From NCBI GenBank assembly GCA_036501345.1, contig DASYAN010000481.1, positions 1-7,380 on the forward strand: a DNA stretch of 7,380 nucleotides. Reading direction: 5' to 3'. Below, piece after piece: positions 1-4,611 of this stretch; position 1 is the first letter of the stretch; the number at the start of each line of letters is the position of its first letter. Source of the stretch: DASYAN01 sp036501345 (lineage in GTDB: Bacteria > Chloroflexota > Ktedonobacteria > Ktedonobacterales > Ktedonobacteraceae). The position numbers and the translations under genes are program-made. The notes beneath the pieces are model-generated. The model was not told where the DNA came from and made no database searches. It saw only the letters and a program-made list of their open reading frames with translations.

Positions 1-2327
1 AGAGTGACGGCGGGCTGCGCCCTGAGCCGCTCGAAGAGCGCGAGTGCGTTTCGCAGAGCCTCCTCATCTCCATCGGCGAGCGCCAGTGCCTGCTCATAGG
101 GGCAACCAATTTGTGCCCACAATGCAGCAGCCCCCCGCCAATCCCCGGCAATCTGCCGTGCGAACGGCTCTGCGATTGGAGCAGGCACGCTGGTCAGGCC
201 CCCTGCACGCCACATCCAAACGCTCAGTTCACCCAACTTCCACGGATCTGTATGCTCCAATGCCAGATCGTAGCCCCTGCGCGTTTCAGCCAAGCACTGT
301 TCCTGATTTCCATGAAGCCACGCTGCTTCGGCGTACGCAGCGGCCACAGGCACGATCCGTTGGGGCTCTCCAGTGGTCAGCGCCAGAGTGCAGGCTTCAT
401 CGAGTAGCGTTGTGAAGTCTGGATCGCCACGCCGAACCCGTACCCAACCGAGGATCACCAGGGCAGGAATTTTGGCTACAGGAGAGAGCTGATATTGGTT
501 GAGCACGTGCGTTGCCTCCTCAGCCGCCTCATCCCAGGCCCCCTGTTCAAAGCGAGTACGGGCCTTCCAGGCCCCCATATACGTTCCCCAGGAATCGAGA
601 TCACGTTCAGCGCAATAGGCGAGGCCTTCCTGCAAGAGGTGCTCGGCCAGTGGATAGTTACGGGTACTCACGGCGCAACAGGCCAGATTAGTGTATGCAC
701 GTGCGGCGTGTTCCTCCCATCCTCGCTCCAAGGCGAGCTGCAAACTCCGTTCCAAGTGGGCACGCCCCCGCTCATCCCGGGCAGCAAGCTGAGCAGTCCC
801 TACATTGTTCAAGGCATGCACTAACGTCTCGGCATCTCCCAGGGACTCGGCGAGCCCAATGGCTCGCTCTCCCCACCATACAGCCTCAGCCGTGTTATCA
901 ATGAGCATAGCTAATTGGGCCCTGTTGCTGTAGGCCATCGCTAACTCAGCAGCGGGCGGGAGGGCTTCGAGCAAGTGTACCGCTTCTTCTGCATACTGTT
1001 TAGCTTCACTTGACTTGGCGAGAAACCAGCTGAGGCGGGAAAGCCAGCGAAGCGTATGACCAACCTGGTCTAATCTGTCGAGTTGCTGCCAGATCCGCAA
1101 AGCGGTCTGGCGTGCTTGTATAGCTTCCTCTATTTGGCTGGTGAGATAACATTCATAAGCGCGTCCTTCGAGCAGTTCGGCTTGTCGTTCGAGAGAGAAC
1201 TGATCAGCAAACCGCAATGCTGTTGCGTACTGTGCTGCTGCCTCACGATGAGCACCTTGTGCTGCTGCTTGCTTTGCTGCCAGGGGCGCATAGCGTGCCA
1301 CCAGCGCCTCATGGTGTGCTCCTGCCGCGTGGTGGACCAAACGTGCAGCCTGGGAAAGGTCCTCCCCATGGTCGAGCAGGGCTTGTAACACCTGCGTATG
1401 CAGTGTCTGGTGGCGGAGCGGAGAAAGGGTGCTTTCGACCGCCTGACGTGCGAGTTCGTGTCGGAAGGTCACTGTCGTCTGATCCAGGGACAGCATACCG
1501 CTAGTGAGACATTCCTCCAATGCCGAGGTTGTCGAACCCAAGATTGCTTCCAGGAGCCAGTATTCGATTCGAGCAGGCACAACAGAAGCAAGTTCGAGGA
1601 GTGGGCGAGCAGCCGGTGATAAGCAAGCGATTCGCGTGAGAACAGCATCGCGCACTATCAGGGGAACACCGGCAGTGTCACAGGCCAAGACTTCAGTGAC
1701 AAAGAATGGGTTTCCGCAGGTGATGGTATAGAGCTGTTCAGCGGATCGATGTGCCTGGTTGGCCAGGCATGTGACCGCTTGCTCAGAAAGAGGGTTGAGC
1801 CTCAGTCGGGTGACAGCTTTGCCTCGCAGATCGCCAACTACAGACCACAGGGGATGGGCGAGGCTCAGCTCGTTATCGCGGTATGTGACAAGAAACAAAA
1901 CGGGAAGATGCGAGATGCGCCGTCCCAGAAACTTTATCAGATCCAACGTTGCTTCATCTGCCCAGTGGACATCTTCAAAGACCACGATGGTGGGGTCAGC
2001 ACTCTTCTGCAGCTCATCAAGAAAGGCGGAGAATAATGTTGGACGCCCCGTGTCACGACCCATACCCATGAGCGTAGATAAAGCACCTTGAGTCTGAGTA
2101 GCGATATCATACAGCGGTCCAAGCGGGCGCGGAGTAAATAAGGCTTCGCAGGCACCCCACAGCAGTCTGATCGCTGGGCAATGTCGGCGGATAAACTCTT
2201 CTACTAGAGCGGTTTTGCCAATCCCTGCCTCCCCGCTAATCAGCACCGTCTGCCCATGCCCGGTACTGGCCATGCGAGCGAGCATCAATAATTGCTCGAA
2301 ACAGTGCTCACGTTCAAGAAGTTCCAT
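1..2327 (-). CDS. LuxR-family (MalT-like) AAA ATPase transcriptional regulator, partial: C-terminus outside the window
   Basis: One open frame of 775 codons runs from an ATG at 2327 to the left edge without a stop. The N-terminus (MELLERE) is typical of large ATP-dependent LuxR-type regulators. Walker A is GEAGIGKT at residues 32-39, Walker B is TIVVFEDVHWAD at 113-124, a sensor-like TYRDNE follows at 148-153, and the family motif GNPFFVTEVL lies at 205-214. From about residue 340 to 775 the protein is alanine- and leucine-rich helical repeat of TPR type. Its end, with CPYEQALALAD at 742-751 and then FERL, matches what normally stands just before the LuxR helix-turn-helix in this family, so roughly 100 residues are probably missing to the left. 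The start is fixed by an in-frame TGA 39 bases upstream with no other start codon between; the ribosome site is weak. Such proteins usually couple ATP and ligand sensing to activation of target promoters; the target is not known. An ATPase without the DNA-binding domain remains possible. Confidence 0.88.
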   Translation of the reverse strand, partial: MELLEREHCFEQLLMLARMASTGHGQTVLISGEAGIGKTALVEEFIRRHCPAIRLLWGACEALFTPRPLGPLYDIATQTQGALSTLMGMGRDTGRPTLFSAFLDELQKSADPTIVVFEDVHWADEATLDLIKFLGRRISHLPVLFLVTYRDNELSLAHPLWSVVGDLRGKAVTRLRLNPLSEQAVTCLANQAHRSAEQLYTITCGNPFFVTEVLACDTAGVPLIVRDAVLTRIACLSPAARPLLELASVVPARIEYWLLEAILGSTTSALEECLTSGMLSLDQTTVTFRHELARQAVESTLSPLRHQTLHTQVLQALLDHGEDLSQAARLVHHAAGAHHEALVARYAPLAAKQAAAQGAHREAAAQYATALRFADQFSLERQAELLEGRAYECYLTSQIEEAIQARQTALRIWQQLDRLDQVGHTLRWLSRLSWFLAKSSEAKQYAEEAVHLLEALPPAAELAMAYSNRAQLAMLIDNTAEAVWWGERAIGLAESLGDAETLVHALNNVGTAQLAARDERGRAHLERSLQLALERGWEEHAARAYTNLACCAVSTRNYPLAEHLLQEGLAYCAERDLDSWGTYMGAWKARTRFEQGAWDEAAEEATHVLNQYQLSPVAKIPALVILGWVRVRRGDPDFTTLLDEACTLALTTGEPQRIVPVAAAYAEAAWLHGNQEQCLAETRRGYDLALEHTDPWKLGELSVWMWRAGGLTSVPAPIAEPFARQIAGDWRGAAALWAQIGCPYEQALALADGDEEALRNALALFERLRAQPAVT

Positions 2328-2377
2328 TGGTTTCTTTGTCCATTCTTGGATTCTGATATTGCTTCAAAAAAGGAACC
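2328..2377. other. Short leader between the regulator start and the insertion-sequence end
   Basis: These 50 bases separate the regulator's start codon from the insertion-sequence-like end at 2378. On the minus strand no strong ribosome site or clear -10/-35 pair is visible; the best purine stretch is AAAGAAACC just before the ATG. The native promoter may have been displaced by the mobile element, or the gene may be transcribed from within it. Confidence 0.4.
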
Positions 2378-2450
2378 AGCCTGTTGAAAAAGTCTAAATA
2401 AGCTCACCCTTCTGCGCCTTTTATGCAAAATTTGAGCGCGAAAACCAGTC
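2378..2450. mobile_element. Possible end fragment of a second insertion sequence
   Basis: The plus strand at 2378-2394 reads AGCCTGTTGAAAAAGTC, which resembles the terminal inverted repeat tips of many IS4/IS1182-like elements, which often begin with a variant of GGCTGTTGAAAAAGT. The AT-rich sequence to 2450 would then be subterminal DNA of that element. Its inner side abuts the transposase gene exactly where conserved transposase sequence stops. No partner end is present in the window, so this is a solo fragment. The family assignment rests on memory of terminal motifs and is not proven. Confidence 0.42.
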
Positions 2451-3266
2451 TTGAGGAACGCTGACCTGCGAGAAGATCAACTCCATTGGCAAATCAGCAG
2501 CCACTTGCTCCATGTGCTTGCTGGTGAAATCGGAGCCGTGGTCACTGTAGAAGACAGTCGGAATGCCATAGACAGGCCAGCGAGGATCTTCTTTGCGACA
2601 GATTGCCTGACGAAGGGTCAGCGCTGTGGTCAGCACCGTCGCTTTTTGAAAGCTGAGCCGATAGCCGACAATCATGCGGCTGTAGTCATCTTGAATCGCC
2701 GAGAGCCAGGGCTTGGCAGCAGCGCCAGACTCATCAAGCAACAAGATATCCAGCAGGGAGTGATCAGCCTGCCACATCGCATTTGCGTGTGGGGCTTCTC
2801 GCCGATAGAGCAGGTCAAACTCCTCGCGGTAAGCTGCAGATCCCTGATGAGCCATCGTCACTAACGCAGAATCGAGGTTCTTGATAATCTGGCGGACGCG
2901 GTCATAGCTGGGTGGTTTCCATCCCTGTTCTTGAGCAATAGTAGTCACTTGACGATGAATGGCCGCCATTGAACGTGCAGGGGTTTGTAAAGCGAGGCCC
3001 TCAATCAGTGTGATGGCCTCAGCGGGTAGATGGCGAGACTTCCCTTTGTCAGAGCGCCTTGCGTTTGCCAGCCCAGCTAACCCTTGCTCTCGGTACTGTT
3101 TGATCCAGCGTTGTATTGTACTCAGAGAAAGGTGCAAATCCCGTGCGAGCTGCGTTTGGGTGATCTGCCCTTCCAAGGCAGGATGTAAGAGCACAAAGCG
3201 TTCGTGGGCCTGCGTTCGCTGCGCTTCAGAGAGACTTGTCAGTGGTAACGATGCTTTTACTGCCAT
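2421..3266 (-). pseudogene. Truncated DDE (Mu/IS481-like) transposase
   Basis: The 281-residue frame has an N-terminal helix-turn-helix at about residues 33-65 (ITQTQLARDL to IQRWIKQYRE), a second helical DNA-binding region at about 80-130, and an integrase-core fold from about 160. The first two catalytic aspartates are visible: WQADH (D168) and YSDHGSD (D242). The third acidic residue should follow in a segment like PRGRGKIERFF after FSQVSVP. Here the match stops at Q272, and nine unrelated residues (DWFSRSNFA) lead to a stop. The catalytic glutamate and the whole C-terminal Mu-type beta-barrel region are therefore missing; intact relatives are usually well over 400 residues. The protein should be unable to catalyse transposition, although it could still bind DNA. 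The start ATG has AAGGA 11 bases upstream and a good promoter. The exact family (IS481-like or another Mu/TnsB-related group) is uncertain. Confidence 0.82.
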
Positions 3267-3277
3267 AATGTGTCACA

Positions 3278-3282
3278 TCCTT
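3278..3282 (-). promoter_or_regulatory. Ribosome binding site of the transposase
   Basis: The minus strand reads AAGGA, 11 bases before the ATG at 3266. It supports this start. It partly overlaps a small palindrome, ATGTG-T-CACAT at 3268-3278, which could influence translation or bind protein. Confidence 0.55.
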
Positions 3283-3314
3283 GCAGAAAAGAGCCAACAG
3301 CACCATCCCTCTCA

Positions 3315-3344
3315 AGTATACCTGCTACCTCAGATAATTGTCAA
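3315..3344 (-). promoter_or_regulatory. Sigma-70-type promoter of the transposase
   Basis: The minus strand has a perfect -35 box TTGACA (3344-3339), an 18-base spacer, and a -10 box TATACT (3320-3315, five of six consensus bases). Transcription would begin near 3308 and give a leader of about 40 bases before the transposase start at 3266. It is the strongest promoter-like sequence in the window. Confidence 0.65.
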
Positions 3345-3480
3345 AAAATCACCTCGCCCACATTCCGCTAGATGTCAGCTTACTTTACTCTGCCAAATAC
3401 CAATCGGGCTTCCTTCCTACACAAGAACTTTGCCAGAGTTAGGAAATGCCCTCAGCAATAACAATCATTGGTGGCCTGAG

Positions 3481-3500
3481 ATCCGGTTTGACCCGGTTTG
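3481..3500. repeat. 10-bp tandem direct repeat upstream of the rsmA promoter
   Basis: Two adjacent copies, ATCCGGTTTG and ACCCGGTTTG, match at nine of ten positions. The 10-base period places both on the same face of the helix and ends 6 bases before the candidate -35 box, a position typical of activator sites. A role in regulation is inferred; the repeat could also be chance. Confidence 0.4.
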
Positions 3501-3506
3501 CCTGAC

Positions 3507-3535
3507 TTGTAAAGTCCTTTCATGGATGTTACAAT
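3507..3535 (+). promoter_or_regulatory. Candidate promoter of the rsmA-kinase operon
   Basis: TTGTAA (3507-3512, four of six) and TACAAT (3530-3535, five of six) are separated by 17 bases. An overlapping alternative is TTGACC at 3488-3493 with TAAAGT at 3510-3515 and a 16-base spacer. Either would leave a leader of about 100 bases or more before the preferred rsmA start. Confidence 0.45.
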
Positions 3536-3653
3536 CATGCTATGCATACTTACCATGCGTACGGACAGACTGAGACCTTCTCCAGCCAAGTTTGAATGTC
3601 TAGAAGCTGCTCAGATTGGTTTTTTACGTGTATGACACAAAATACGGCGAAAT

Positions 3654-3658
3654 AAGAG
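3654..3658 (+). promoter_or_regulatory. Ribosome binding site favouring the TTG start of rsmA
   Basis: AAGAG stands 8 bases before the TTG at 3667. The more upstream TTG at 3616 and GTG at 3628 have no comparable purine-rich site, so this element decides the start chosen here. It is only a partial match to the Shine-Dalgarno consensus. Confidence 0.4.
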
Positions 3659-3666
3659 AAATCATA

Positions 3667-4593
3667 TTGGTAGAAGAACATCCTCAAATTCCAACAGTAG
3701 TCCCGCAAGCTGAGGACGAAAGAGATCTAACGAATGTGTATGAGATACGTAAATTGCTCTCTACACACAATATGCGACCACATAAATCCTTTGGGCAGAA
3801 TTTTCTGATTGATCGTTCGGTATTGCAGACGATTGTTGAGGCAGCTGAGATCAATTCGGATGACGAGATACTGGAAGTCGGGGCAGGAACTGGCGTTTTG
3901 ACGCAGGAACTGGCACGGCATGCCCGGCATGTTGTTGCGGTCGAGGTCGAACGCGATATGCTTGTATTGCTCAAGGAAACAACTAGCAATTATCCCAATG
4001 TTGAACTGATTGCAGGTAATTTGCTCCACATTGATCCGGTCAAAACGTTCGGTCAGGCAACCTACAAGCTAGTGGCTAATTTGCCCTACTATATCACCGC
4101 ACCGACCTTCCGGCACTTCCTAGAGAGCAGTCATCCTCCAAGTTTGCTGATTGTGATGGTACAATTAGAAGTGGCACAACGGATCACTGCTGGCCCCGGT
4201 GATCTCAGTCTGCTAGGTGTTAGTGTGCAATTTTATGGGCAACCTCGCATCGTGGCACGCGTGCCATCGCAGGCATTTTATCCTGCGCCCAAAGTTGACT
4301 CGGCAATCTTGCGAGTAGATGTGCATCCGCAGCAGACTCCACTCTCGCTGGAAGAACGCAATCGTTTCTTCCGAGTTGTGCAGGCAGGTTTCTCTGAACG
4401 GCGCAAGCAGCTACACAACTCACTTACGCACAGCTTGCACTATAAAAATGAACATGTGCGCTCCTGGTTGGCGATGGCCGAAATTGAGGCCAGCCGTCGC
4501 GCCGAAACACTGAGCATTGCAGAATGGCTGCGATTGTGGCACATCATTGAGGATGCTCGTGAGTCAGGTACCTCGAAACTTACGGAAAACTGA
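3667..4593 (+). CDS. rsmA: 16S rRNA (adenine(1518)-N(6)/adenine(1519)-N(6))-dimethyltransferase RsmA
   Basis: RsmA (KsgA) uses S-adenosylmethionine to dimethylate two adjacent adenines in the 3' terminal helix of 16S rRNA during late small-subunit assembly in the cytoplasm. Numbering from the TTG at 3667 (308 residues), the sequence shows KSFGQNFLID at 40-49, the SAM-binding loop EVGAGTGVLT at 70-79, the acidic ribose-binding strand VAVEVERD at 90-97, the catalytic NLPYYIT at 138-144, then VQLEVAQRI at 165-173, FYPAPKVDSA at 204-213 and FSERRKQLHNSL at 242-253, all hallmarks of the family. Length fits the usual 260-300 residues with a short N-terminal extension. The start is uncertain: TTG at 3616 (325 residues) and GTG at 3736 (285 residues) are in frame; the first ATG, 3772, would remove the usual N-terminal helix YEIRKLL. 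The kinase gene follows after 18 bases, so the two are probably co-transcribed. Loss of RsmA classically gives kasugamycin resistance. Confidence 0.95.
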   Translation: MVEEHPQIPTVVPQAEDERDLTNVYEIRKLLSTHNMRPHKSFGQNFLIDRSVLQTIVEAAEINSDDEILEVGAGTGVLTQELARHARHVVAVEVERDMLVLLKETTSNYPNVELIAGNLLHIDPVKTFGQATYKLVANLPYYITAPTFRHFLESSHPPSLLIVMVQLEVAQRITAGPGDLSLLGVSVQFYGQPRIVARVPSQAFYPAPKVDSAILRVDVHPQQTPLSLEERNRFFRVVQAGFSERRKQLHNSLTHSLHYKNEHVRSWLAMAEIEASRRAETLSIAEWLRLWHIIEDARESGTSKLTEN

Positions 4594-4596
4594 AAC

Positions 4597-4601
4597 AGGG
4601 A
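4597..4601 (+). promoter_or_regulatory. Ribosome binding site of the kinase gene
   Basis: AGGGA lies 10 bases before the ATG at 4612, inside the 18-base gap after the rsmA stop. No terminator or separate promoter fits in the gap, which supports translation from a shared transcript. Confidence 0.5.
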
Positions 4602-4611
4602 ATATAAGAGT

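Larger units (their letters stand above)
2378..3362 (-). mobile_element. Composite insertion-sequence remnant
   Basis: This segment joins the end-like fragment on the left to the truncated transposase and its promoter on the right. The right boundary is a guess: the minus strand reads TGTGGGCG inward from 3362, a TG-type start that could be the outer end of the transposase's own element, lying just outside its promoter. No matching left end survives, so no inverted repeat pair or target duplication can be shown. Confidence 0.4.
3345..3666. other. Intergenic region between the transposase promoter and rsmA
   Basis: No credible gene is seen in these roughly 320 bases. An open frame on the plus strand running in from the transposase region ends at 3573, but it is antisense to the transposase and has no recognisable domain. 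The region holds the 10-bp tandem repeat at 3481-3500, a candidate promoter at 3507-3535, and the rsmA leader. The host/insertion-sequence boundary probably lies in its left part. Confidence 0.6.

Noticed and set aside
1130..1369. 79-codon minus-strand frame inside the regulator
   Set aside because: It is on the same strand but in another frame from the regulator; the regulator frame gives a coherent helical-repeat protein here, while this one does not.
44..2397. Many plus-strand open frames of 60-123 codons
   Set aside because: They lie antisense to the 775-codon regulator or its leader, overlap one another in different frames, and show low-complexity Arg/Ser/Pro/Cys-rich translations without domains.
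3542..3562. ATGCATAC and ATGCGTAC near-repeat downstream of the candidate -10 box
   Set aside because: Two short imperfect copies 13 bases apart can easily occur by chance and no further support was seen.
2959..3573. 204-codon plus-strand frame across the transposase start and the intergenic region
   Set aside because: It is antisense to the transposase N-terminus, has no recognisable domain, and runs through the transposase promoter and the tandem repeat.
3684..4029. Minus-strand frames of about 100 codons opposite rsmA
   Set aside because: The rsmA frame carries all family motifs on the plus strand; these are shadow frames rich in Ser and Cys.
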